Positions 46,265 through 55,100 of a stretch of DNA of 64,000 nt are shown here, piece after piece. The notes beneath the pieces are model-generated. The model worked only from the letters and a program-made list of their open reading frames with translations, searched no databases and had not been told where the DNA came from. The stretch lies in NCBI RefSeq assembly GCF_013408825.1, contig NZ_JACCBZ010000006.1:186001-250000 (forward strand), given 5' to 3'. Source of the DNA: Mucilaginibacter tundrae (GTDB taxonomy: Bacteria > Bacteroidota > Bacteroidia > Sphingobacteriales > Sphingobacteriaceae). A program made the position numbers and the translations under genes. Within the stretch, counting starts at the first letter, position 1. The number at the start of each line of letters is the position of its first letter.

Positions 46265-46913
46265 CTTCCGGGAGTTTTTATGGCCAATGTTAGAACCGGA
46301 TGAAGATGAGGATAAAGATGAAAATGGCGATAAAAAAAAGAAACCTGACTTAAAACTTCATCTTTCCGATGAAAATTTAACGCAGGCATTCGATTTGCTA
46401 CGTGACGTACAAGGGGCGGAAGATGACCGAAGGAAAACTATTGAATCAAAGGCTTCACTTTATATAAGCACAATCGGCGTTAGTACATCGGTTGTAGTAG
46501 CTTCGAGCGCATTAATCACTGGTAACAATGATAATAGCCTGGTAATTAAAATCTCGGTTTTTTTATCATTTATATTGTCTGTTTATACTTTCCGGACAGT
46601 ATGGTTTTCTGTAAAAGCGCTTGACCGCGGGGCTTATAACCTTATGGGAATCAAAGAGATTAACTTCAAGGGTAATAAAAACGACTACGACCGGCACTTA
46701 ATTACCTCCCTGGCCAATAAAATAACTGCTAATTACGATACTATTAATACCAAGGTGGATAATTTTATCCTGGCTCAAGAATATTTTAAAAGGGCTATTG
46801 CAATAATTTGCATTTATGCATTTGTCATTCTTATGATAAGTTTTTTTATCAAAACTAAGCCGGAACAAGAAAAGCCAGTGAATATGAAATGTGTTCATAT
46901 AACTAAGCCTTAA
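46224..46913 (+). CDS. Two-TM membrane protein of the graspetide operon
   Basis: This protein has up to 229 residues. ATG 46224 overlaps the ligase; ATG 46287 (MLEPDEDED) is an alternative. After an acidic-basic linker (DEDEDKDENGDKKKKP) comes a soluble helix (LRDVQGAEDDRRKTIESKASLYIS), two close membrane segments (IGVSTSVVVASSALITG and VIKISVFLSFILSVYTF), a long loop and a final segment (AIICIYAFVILMISFFI). The pattern recalls SLATT or Pycsar-effector-type membrane proteins, but the match is by eye. It could be a pore-forming effector. Confidence 0.55.
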   Translation: MRSRRSWLKAILINFREFLWPMLEPDEDEDKDENGDKKKKPDLKLHLSDENLTQAFDLLRDVQGAEDDRRKTIESKASLYISTIGVSTSVVVASSALITGNNDNSLVIKISVFLSFILSVYTFRTVWFSVKALDRGAYNLMGIKEINFKGNKNDYDRHLITSLANKITANYDTINTKVDNFILAQEYFKRAIAIICIYAFVILMISFFIKTKPEQEKPVNMKCVHITKP

Positions 46914-46915
46914 AG

Positions 46916-47881
46916 ATGAAGGGTTACTTTGGTTCAGGTGTAACCTGTATTTATCTTGATCAATTTGCGGCCAGCAATTTGCTTGACAACCCGCCGAACG
47001 AACTTTGGCAAAAAATAAGCGATTTGTTGATTAAGAAATCAAGGGATGGTCATATAATTTGCCCGGTACCAGCTGAGCATTTCCTGGAATCAGCTAATAA
47101 AAACAAAGAATCCGCACTTGCTATGGATAAGCGGTTTGCTGAGGTAGGAAAGGGCCTCGCTTTTCGCCGTGAGGTATTCGTAACTGCGAATCATATTGTT
47201 AGCCTGGTACGCGGAACGCCGTTAAGCCAAGCAACGTTTTGTGATCGTTTGGTTCGTCGCGATACGCTAACTAACGCTGGAGTTTACGAAGATTTCAAGA
47301 CCAAACATAGTTTGCTAAACAGTCAGATTACTGAAATTACGACCAGCCAAAATGAATTCCGTGAGATAGCAAGGCAGAAAAAGTTTTCTCCGGAAGCGAT
47401 GGCACCATTGCTTGCCGCAGTAAAGGCACATGAGATCAAACCGTTTTACGATTTACTCGAAGAGGTGGTCATTAATGGACGTTTCACCAGCAAAGGGGTA
47501 AATTTTAATTCGGGGGAAGTTATTCACTGGGCCGATTATGTAATGCAGGTGCTATTGGGTCATCATAAGTTGACAATATGGGAAGCAGTTTATTTGAAAG
47601 ATATTATTTTTCGTACGGGATTTGACCGCATACCTTCACTCGACATCCGCGTTACGTTAACCGCTAACCTTGCTGTCGAACAGAAAAAAGAAAACGTGAA
47701 TGATCATATCGATATAATGCGGCTTTCAACAGGATTGCCACCCGCTGACCTGTTATTTACTGATAAACAACGAAAATTTGAATTGTTGCAAACGGGGCTT
47801 GCCGAAAAATATGGAACCAAGATATTTTCCGGAACGAGTACAGACCTTCATGAATTTTACGAAATCCTTGAAAACCTGTGA
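46916..47881 (+). CDS. PIN-like putative nuclease of the graspetide operon
   Basis: This 321-residue soluble protein starts two bases after the membrane-protein stop. The N terminus (IYLDQFAASNLLDN) has D15 at the PIN strand-1 position, followed by PVPAEHFLES with E54. The C-terminal block NDHIDIMRLSTGLPPADLLFTDK carries D263, D266 and D283, the usual acidic set of PIN-type RNases. The fold call is by motif only. If right, it may be an RNA-cleaving effector or a processing enzyme of the operon. Confidence 0.55.
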   Translation: MKGYFGSGVTCIYLDQFAASNLLDNPPNELWQKISDLLIKKSRDGHIICPVPAEHFLESANKNKESALAMDKRFAEVGKGLAFRREVFVTANHIVSLVRGTPLSQATFCDRLVRRDTLTNAGVYEDFKTKHSLLNSQITEITTSQNEFREIARQKKFSPEAMAPLLAAVKAHEIKPFYDLLEEVVINGRFTSKGVNFNSGEVIHWADYVMQVLLGHHKLTIWEAVYLKDIIFRTGFDRIPSLDIRVTLTANLAVEQKKENVNDHIDIMRLSTGLPPADLLFTDKQRKFELLQTGLAEKYGTKIFSGTSTDLHEFYEILENL

Positions 47882-47982
47882 TCTGTAAGCTTTTAATTCA
47901 AGGTTATGAAAAAGCATAGGAAGATTCAATAAGAATGTATTATTGATATTGAACCGGAATGACAGTTTTTTTTAATGTATTA

Positions 47983-48597
47983 TCACCAAGGCAACTCTCT
48001 TTCTTTTTCATCTTCTCCAAGTTCATTTTCATCGTCATTCGCCTGAATTTCCGGCAAAAAATAATTCATTTTTAGAAACAGTAACTCATCTAAGTTAGTG
48101 TTAGCAGGAATGATAACGTAGAGCATTTGGATGGGATAATATTTAACTTCGTATCCCGCGTAATGTTTAACAAGCTGTTGGAGGCGTTTCCAAACGCTTG
48201 TAGCTTCTTTAACTCGGTTCTCCGCATCGTAGATTTGAAAATCCGGAGCGATCAGAGCAGGCACACTGGAAAAAAGAGGAAGATTATAATGCTCTACCCA
48301 TTTTAGGATAAGGTTTTCTGGGATACCTTTTTTTCTTATAGCTTCATCACTATAAAATTCATTGACCACCTGACCGGCTTTTATTTTTCCTTCGCTGTCG
48401 CGAATTGGTATGACGTTTAAATGAAATCCCCAGTTTAAATTTTCCTCGTTGGCTTTTGCAACAATCACCCAACATTCGGCGTCATGAGGATGCGTGACAT
48501 CGCCAATGGCAAATGGGAAAGTGTAATTTCCCCCAAATGCATGAGTGTTGATTTTATCTTCCTTAACTATTGTTTGAATGTCCGAGAAACCAATCAT
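47983..48597 (-). CDS. Hypothetical protein, third gene of a three-gene operon
   Basis: This 204-residue soluble protein is not recognised. It has an acidic C-terminal tail (NDDENELGEDEKERE) and Trp-rich segments (ECWVIVAKANEENLNWGF). It begins 9 bases after the 647-residue gene and shares its strand, so it probably works with it. Confidence 0.6.
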   Translation of the reverse strand: MIGFSDIQTIVKEDKINTHAFGGNYTFPFAIGDVTHPHDAECWVIVAKANEENLNWGFHLNVIPIRDSEGKIKAGQVVNEFYSDEAIRKKGIPENLILKWVEHYNLPLFSSVPALIAPDFQIYDAENRVKEATSVWKRLQQLVKHYAGYEVKYYPIQMLYVIIPANTNLDELLFLKMNYFLPEIQANDDENELGEDEKERELPW

Positions 48598-48606
48598 AAT
48601 TCCTAA

Positions 48607-50550
48607 TTAAATTTTTAGTTTAAAAATTTCAAACGCCTTTGGTTCTTTAATTCTAAACCGTCCTTTTGACCATATTTCCAGGTATAAGGAAGTTTCTATC
48701 CTCAATTTAGCCTGAGCATCTGTAAGGTCAAAACCTTTTTCGTCTTTCTTCCATGCAGCCTTATCTTTCTCAAATTCTTTATTAATATCCCCTTCGCTTA
48801 ATTCTTTAAGGTTCAAATAAAGCCGGTTGTCGTACCATTCTTTATTTTGATAGATATCCAGCTCAAAAGCCATGTCAAATTTGGTTAAAATAACCTGATT
48901 GGATAAGACCCCCGAATAAAATGTCACTATCGGAATATCCCGGTATGATCCAAAATCACTCAAATCTTCCGGATTTACTTTCTGTTTGAAATCCGGTAAT
49001 TTAAGCAACCCGGTACGATAGCTAAATTCAGGTGGAATAATTATTAAATTAGGAGGAAAACCTTTATCAGTTAGGTCCTTAATATGTTTATCCAGATTGG
49101 CCACGAGATCCTCAACAAGGGGCGCATCAACTGACATTGGTGTTAACAAACTCAAAAAACTATTACTTGTTCGTCGGCCAATGTCGGCAGCCAAATCTGC
49201 ACTTCCGTAAATTTGTTGAAAATTGTTTTCTACAAACATCATTTTGAACCTTGGAAGTAAAATATTTGCACCAAAAAACTGAAGACCTTTTTCCGACTTT
49301 TTTATCACCACATTTTGAAAATGATCGAATAAATCATAGATAAAACATTGTTTTTTCCATGCTAATTTTAATCTTTCCTTAAATTCGTTTATGCGCTGAA
49401 TATCTAAACTTTCAGCCACCAATTCTTGATTCTGTCTAACATCATGATTTATTTTTAACTGCTCGAATACAGTTAAAATTTTCCGTGTTCTTTCTTCGTA
49501 TGATTCTAATATCTGATTCTTTTCCTGTTCAGAAGTCAATTTTGAATCTCCCGCCAACCCAAATAGCCGGTACCATTTCGGTAGGTTTAGCTTATATTCA
49601 TCCAGCTGTTTTTTTACTGCTTCAAACAAGAATGCATGGTCATCATCATCAAGAATAACAGACATCATAACGTGTGGCGCGTTTCCTTTCAAAAGATAAA
49701 GGCATAACCCGTGCAGTAACCAATCATAGACACTTGGAGGCGAATAAACTTTCATGTCTTGACGTTCGGTGTAATCCCAATCTGACAGGCCTAAATAGCT
49801 AACGTGGTTATATTTACGAATGAAGATAACATCGCTCAACAAATCCTCAAAAAACTGATATTGTAACTCGATGTTGACTTCCAACAACAGTAACCTGTCC
49901 TCTGGCATTTCATTTAAACTATACAAAAACATAATCCAGGATTTTAAACCTAATATCGCCCTTCTTTGAGTGATGGCATAAAGTGATTTTAAATCCTCCT
50001 GGAACCTTAATGCTTTTGCCTGTTCCTGTGTTCCCCCGCCATTTATAATATCTTCGATTTTAAACCTGGTATGAGCATCATACTTATCATCGTTCATTTG
50101 GTTTAACTCATTTATAGCGTTTAACAACACTTTTTCGTCCTCAATGAAAAGGATCGTATGAAAAAATGCCAGCACACCTTCAATAAATTTATTGATAATA
50201 TAATCGCTTATTTCAGGAAGATTCGCGGGACGGGCGTCTGATCTAAATGCATAGGATATCGTTTTGTAGCTTAGAGCCGTATCTTTAACCAGTTCGTTTA
50301 CAACCTCTTGGTTCTTTTTTGCAACATGAAAAAAATAAACTGGCAAAAATATTGACTGCTGCAATACTGGGAGTGAATCCTTGCTAATTGCAATAATTAC
50401 CTGAGTTTGATTATGTTGCAAGATTCTTTGCCAAATAGATTTTTGTCCTCTTTCAAAGGCGGTTTTTAGCGCTTTATAAAACGTCATATCGAGATCGGCA
50501 ATGATCTTTGAATTCGGATTTAAACCTGGATATTTCCTAATATTAATCAT
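48607..50550 (-). CDS. Hypothetical 647-residue protein, second gene of a three-gene operon
   Basis: This soluble, helix-rich protein has no motif I recognise: no P-loop, nuclease or protease signature. The N terminus begins INIRKYPGLNPNSKII. Central segments resemble helical repeats (SLYAITQRRAILGLKSWIMF). The C-terminal part is more beta-rich (YRDIPIVTFYSGVLSNQVI). It starts one base after the membrane-protein stop, a sign of tight coupling. The sequence gives no function. Confidence 0.65.
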   Translation of the reverse strand: MINIRKYPGLNPNSKIIADLDMTFYKALKTAFERGQKSIWQRILQHNQTQVIIAISKDSLPVLQQSIFLPVYFFHVAKKNQEVVNELVKDTALSYKTISYAFRSDARPANLPEISDYIINKFIEGVLAFFHTILFIEDEKVLLNAINELNQMNDDKYDAHTRFKIEDIINGGGTQEQAKALRFQEDLKSLYAITQRRAILGLKSWIMFLYSLNEMPEDRLLLLEVNIELQYQFFEDLLSDVIFIRKYNHVSYLGLSDWDYTERQDMKVYSPPSVYDWLLHGLCLYLLKGNAPHVMMSVILDDDDHAFLFEAVKKQLDEYKLNLPKWYRLFGLAGDSKLTSEQEKNQILESYEERTRKILTVFEQLKINHDVRQNQELVAESLDIQRINEFKERLKLAWKKQCFIYDLFDHFQNVVIKKSEKGLQFFGANILLPRFKMMFVENNFQQIYGSADLAADIGRRTSNSFLSLLTPMSVDAPLVEDLVANLDKHIKDLTDKGFPPNLIIIPPEFSYRTGLLKLPDFKQKVNPEDLSDFGSYRDIPIVTFYSGVLSNQVILTKFDMAFELDIYQNKEWYDNRLYLNLKELSEGDINKEFEKDKAAWKKDEKGFDLTDAQAKLRIETSLYLEIWSKGRFRIKEPKAFEIFKLKI

Positions 50551-50551
50551 A

Positions 50552-51715
50552 TTACTGCCCCTTAAAGTAAATATCGTAGAGATGGTCTATATCCGAAAGA
50601 ACTTGTTCCAGCAATTCGGTATCTCCTTTTTCCGCCGCCCTAAACAATCTGTTATCCAATTTTTTACGTTCTCTGTCATAGTCATTACTGGTAGGATTTT
50701 CCGAACTTATTAAAAAGGAAAACGGAAACATGTTTATTTCCCATTTTTTTATGATTGTGTTTTCCTCAAAAAACAGCATGGCTTTTTCCTCTACTAATGG
50801 TTGAAAACACTCGATTTCTGCATATTTAGATACTACACCCGGTGCTGTCCTTTTTCCTATCCTTGTTGCAAACCATTTATACAGTGGCAAAAAAACATCT
50901 ATTAAAATATCACCCGCATTATTTTTCAAGGATAATGGTGTTGCGGGTTCATAGTTCCAAAAACTGCTTCCTTTTTTTTCAAACGCTAAGGAACTCATCA
51001 TTTCATTAAATACCTGACGGCTCTCCGTCATAAAGCGCTCATTCAACAATTCAAATTTTGCCGCGTTCAAGAGGTATTTTTTTGTCAGCTGCGTTACTTT
51101 TTCCGGATTCAAAAACTCCAAAACGAGACTAAAGAGGTTTGCTATCGCAATAGTGGTCGCGATCAAAAGGAACGCGCAGAATATTGCCAAATTCCCCGCT
51201 GTATAAGGGGCATAAGTGTACTTGACTATATTGACAAATACCTGCATGATAACGCTAACTATCGAAATGGCAAACACATAATAAAGCCTGGTCGCTCTAA
51301 AAATATCCTCATAGGTTTGTTGAGTTTGATTGCTGACTGTTTGAAATAGGAAGCCTATAACTACGAAGCTTAGACCGATTATAGTCGCTGATGCAGCCAG
51401 TATATCACCGATCAAATTGTACGCTCCATCTGCCGGGATATTAATCCTAACCAACCATTTTAAGTGGGCATAGATAAATTGCTCAGACCAAAGTGAATTA
51501 AGGAAAAGAATCAAGGCTAAAAGTGAAACAATGAAAAAAGCAGAGGGAATATTATTTAGCTTTTGAGCACTATTGCTTTTTCTTTGTTCCTTTCTTATTT
51601 CATTTAAGTACGATTTTCGCCTTTTGATTCGATCCCATGTGTTGCCGGCAAGGGTTGATTTGGGCGAAAATATTTTGCATAACCTAAAAAGGATATGGGG
51701 TAAATTTAATTTCAT
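50552..51715 (-). CDS. Four-TM membrane protein, first gene of a three-gene operon
   Basis: This 387-residue protein has a basic N terminus (RIKRRKSYLNEIRKEQRK), then about four membrane segments (AFFIVSLLALILFL, ATIIGLSFVVIGFLF, YYVFAISIVSVIMQVF, AIFCAFLLIATTIAIA), and a large cytosolic domain of some 170 residues. No family is recognised. The layout, membrane anchor plus two soluble partners in one tight operon on a defence-like island, suggests a membrane effector or sensor. Confidence 0.65.
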   Translation of the reverse strand: MKLNLPHILFRLCKIFSPKSTLAGNTWDRIKRRKSYLNEIRKEQRKSNSAQKLNNIPSAFFIVSLLALILFLNSLWSEQFIYAHLKWLVRINIPADGAYNLIGDILAASATIIGLSFVVIGFLFQTVSNQTQQTYEDIFRATRLYYVFAISIVSVIMQVFVNIVKYTYAPYTAGNLAIFCAFLLIATTIAIANLFSLVLEFLNPEKVTQLTKKYLLNAAKFELLNERFMTESRQVFNEMMSSLAFEKKGSSFWNYEPATPLSLKNNAGDILIDVFLPLYKWFATRIGKRTAPGVVSKYAEIECFQPLVEEKAMLFFEENTIIKKWEINMFPFSFLISSENPTSNDYDRERKKLDNRLFRAAEKGDTELLEQVLSDIDHLYDIYFKGQ

Positions 51716-52142
51716 TTAATTGTGATTTCGGAATAAAGTTAGACTATAAATCTAATCTATTTATAATTTAAAAATACGTTACAAATACGTTACAGGAATT
51801 TGCATTTGCGCAAAAAAGTTCTTAAATTATTATAAACCCAGTGAGGCGGTTTCCCGGTTTCAAAAAAACACTCAGCAAAGTGGATATACCGCTGATATCA
51901 ACAACTGCAATAGGCTTAGGCAATAACGTTAGCGTAGGATGTTCTTAACGCCGGGCAGTAAAATTGCCCCGGCGGCTCCGGCCATGCCTGGGCGCCTCCG
52001 CCACCTGTTTTTGTAGAAGTTTAGGGGGGCCAAAACAGTTGGCATTGATGATCATTCCTTGATTGATTGTTCAAATTTTGTTGCTTTCACTCTGGAAATA
52101 CACTAATTTATTTATCCGTACTTTGCATAAAATATTAGATAA
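51716..52142. other. Long intergenic region with repeats and a GC-rich block
   Basis: No gene is seen. AATACGTTACA occurs twice (51773-51783 and 51784-51794), one helical turn apart, about 60 bases upstream of the membrane-protein start. A GC-rich, hairpin-prone block at 51948-52013 contrasts with the AT-rich surroundings. The right end should hold the promoter of the 1674-residue gene. Confidence 0.5.
51773..51794 (-). promoter_or_regulatory. Tandem 11-base repeat upstream of the three-gene operon
   Basis: Two exact copies of AATACGTTACA lie back to back with a period of 11 bases. They are 58-79 bases from the start codon of the membrane-protein gene. A regulator site is plausible. No clear -7 element is seen with them. 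Confidence 0.35.
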
Positions 52143-55100
52143 ATGGCTGATACAAGTAGTGTATTTTCAACCGGCGATGGCGGAGGATTGTTTGAACACT
52201 CCGTTCAAAATGCATTCCTCACTACGATGTTGGTTGGAGGCCAAATTCCATTTGTCCAGGGAGGAGTCATTACAGAAATGGCCTTACAGACTACTCGCCT
52301 TGGCTATAAAACTGACGACCTTTACTGCCTGGTTCAATCTGAAACTGGTAGCCACCGGCTACTCGTTCAGGCAAAATATACGGTATCAATTACTGGCGAT
52401 AATAAAATTTTCCGCGAAGTGATCAGCGATTTTTGGCAGGACTTTAATCATGCTGAATTATTTAACCAGGATAGCGACAAATTGATCCTCATAAAAAATG
52501 GACTGACAGCCGCAGAAAGAAACCATGTATTGACGTTGCTTAACTGGGCAAAAGCAAAAGCTTGCGCTGGCGACTTTATGCTTGAAGTCAATCGGATTGG
52601 AGCTAAAAAGGAAAAATTGGAAGTATTTGCCAAGGTGGTCAATTTGGCCAACCAGGAAAATCCAGTCACCGATGAGCAGTTGTGGAAGTTTCTCAGGTGC
52701 CTGATAATTCAGGAATATGATTTTGGCAATGCGGCGAGCATCGACCATGCTTATTTTTTAAACCTGATCAGGCTGACTAAAAGTGGCGGCACGACTGTTT
52801 CCGCAGGGGACATCTGGAATCATTTGATCGATTTTATTACCCAGGGAAATAAAGATGGTGCCAGTTTCACGCTTGAAAGTATCAAACGGGAAGCATTTTA
52901 TAGCTATTTTGATCATCTTAAATTATCGCCTGTCCGCGACGGACTGCTTAAATTGATTAGTGACGGCCAGCTACTTTTAAATCCGATTAAAAACAATATT
53001 CAAGGCCTGAGGATCAATCGCATATCAAAAAAAGAAGAAATAGTCGCCGCGTTAAATACCCACAGGTTTACGTTCCTTACAGGTAAGCCTGGTTTGGGGA
53101 AAACCTCTATTATCAGCGAGATATTATCCGAGGATTTTTCGGATGCTGCAAAATTTATTTTTAAGGCTGACCAGTTCAACGAGCCCCATTTGGCCACTGT
53201 ATTCGTGAATGAGGGGGTTTTTGTTACCGTGGCTGATTTAATAGCTGGGATCAGTTTATGGCCGCAAAAGATTGTTTTTATAGACAGCCTCGAAAAATTA
53301 CTGGAAGGCACGCCGGAAAACGCCTTCGCGCAATTGATGTCCGCGCTGGAACCCTATAAAGATATTCGTATTATCGCCAGTTCGAGAACATACGCCGTGG
53401 ATTTGGTCGCGTCCAAATACGGTTTGGAGAGTGTTCATTTGGTTGACCTGCCACCTTTAACTACCGATGAACTCGGCATTGTAAGGGAAAATTTTCCTGA
53501 TTTATCGCCGCTATTAAACAATAAGAGCATTTCGGGAATACTTCGAAGCCCGAAATACCTGGACTTTACCATTCCGCTTTTGAGCAAATCGAATAACAGT
53601 CTTTTGGCGGCAACGCTCCCTGAATTCAAAAATGCTTTATGGCGGCAAATTGTAGAAAATGAAACGGTACGCAGCCAGGGGTACCCTGCGCGACGGAGAA
53701 AAACGTTTACTGATATTGTTATCAAACGTGCCAAAAATATGAGCCTGTTTGTCACACCTGATCATGACGACCCGGAAATTGTAGACTTATTGGAACACGA
53801 TGGATTGATCTTTAGTGGCAGGAACCCGGAAGCGTATGCACCGACTCACGATATACTGGAAGACTGGGCGTTGGTCAGGCACGTGGATGCGGTTTACAAT
53901 GAGCATGACGACCCGCTTAGCTTTTTATTATCCCTTGGCAATGAACCTGCCATCCGCCGCGCTTTTAGGCTATGGGTGGACGATAACCTGATTGATAAGG
54001 AACAGCGAATACTTGAACTTATTGCCGGAGTATTAGCATCCGGCGATTTTGATAAATATTGGACAGACGAACTTATCACCGCAGTGTTCCGTTCGGAAGT
54101 GCATACAGGATTTTTTCAATTTTTTTCGGCGAAATTATTAGCAGGCGACGATATCTTTTTTATCCGCTGTATTCAGTTATTGCGTACGACTTGCAAAGAA
54201 ATTGCTGATACCGAATCTGATCAACAAGTTGTACTGATACCCGTGGGAACGGGCTGGACTGATGCGTTGAAGTTTATGGGCGATCATATCGATAACATTA
54301 AAGATCGCCAGCTATGGTTGCTGATTACCATTCAGGACTGGGTCTTGAAATTCCGCTTTAAAACATCGGAGGTTTACGCTGACGAATTGGCCAACGTAAA
54401 AAAGATCATCCTGTTTTTGGTCGAAGAATTAAAAGGCGGTAATAAGTTTTGGGAGGATAAAACCTATCTTGATTTGCTGGTCCGGCTATTACTGGAGATC
54501 GCTGAAACAGCGAAAATAGAAATTAGCCAATTATTCCGCGAGGCAGAGGCTGTTGAGTTGGAACACGTCCACAATAACTTGTCAAAATTTTACAAAGAGC
54601 TTATTTCCGGTTCCCTCTCCGGCTTGTTTTCAAAAAACATCGCAAAAGCGCTGCCCGATACATTGCTCACGCTTATTGAAAAAAAATGGAAAGCTACTCC
54701 GCCAGACTATCATCCGGGGGATTTTCCTGATGACCACGTTGGGAGATTGATCTATGAACAGGCTAAAGATAAATGGGGCATTGCTTCAGACGACCTGGAG
54801 ATTTACCCGCCGGGCATATTCCGGATACCTATTTTTAACCTGCTCACCAGCCATCCTAAAAAGACAATTAAATTCATTATAGAATTTCTTAATTATAATA
54901 TTGATTCCAACCTGGCTTCAGCGGATGAGGGGGACGGGTTTCAAACAATTAAGATAATACTTAACAATGGCGAATTAAGATCGGTGTATGGGTCTTCCGG
55001 TTTGTGGAATGCCTACCGGGGAATATCAGCTACCCATTACCTGATCGAATCAATTTTGATCAGCCTCGAAAAATATTTGCTGGATGTTGCAGGAGTACAG

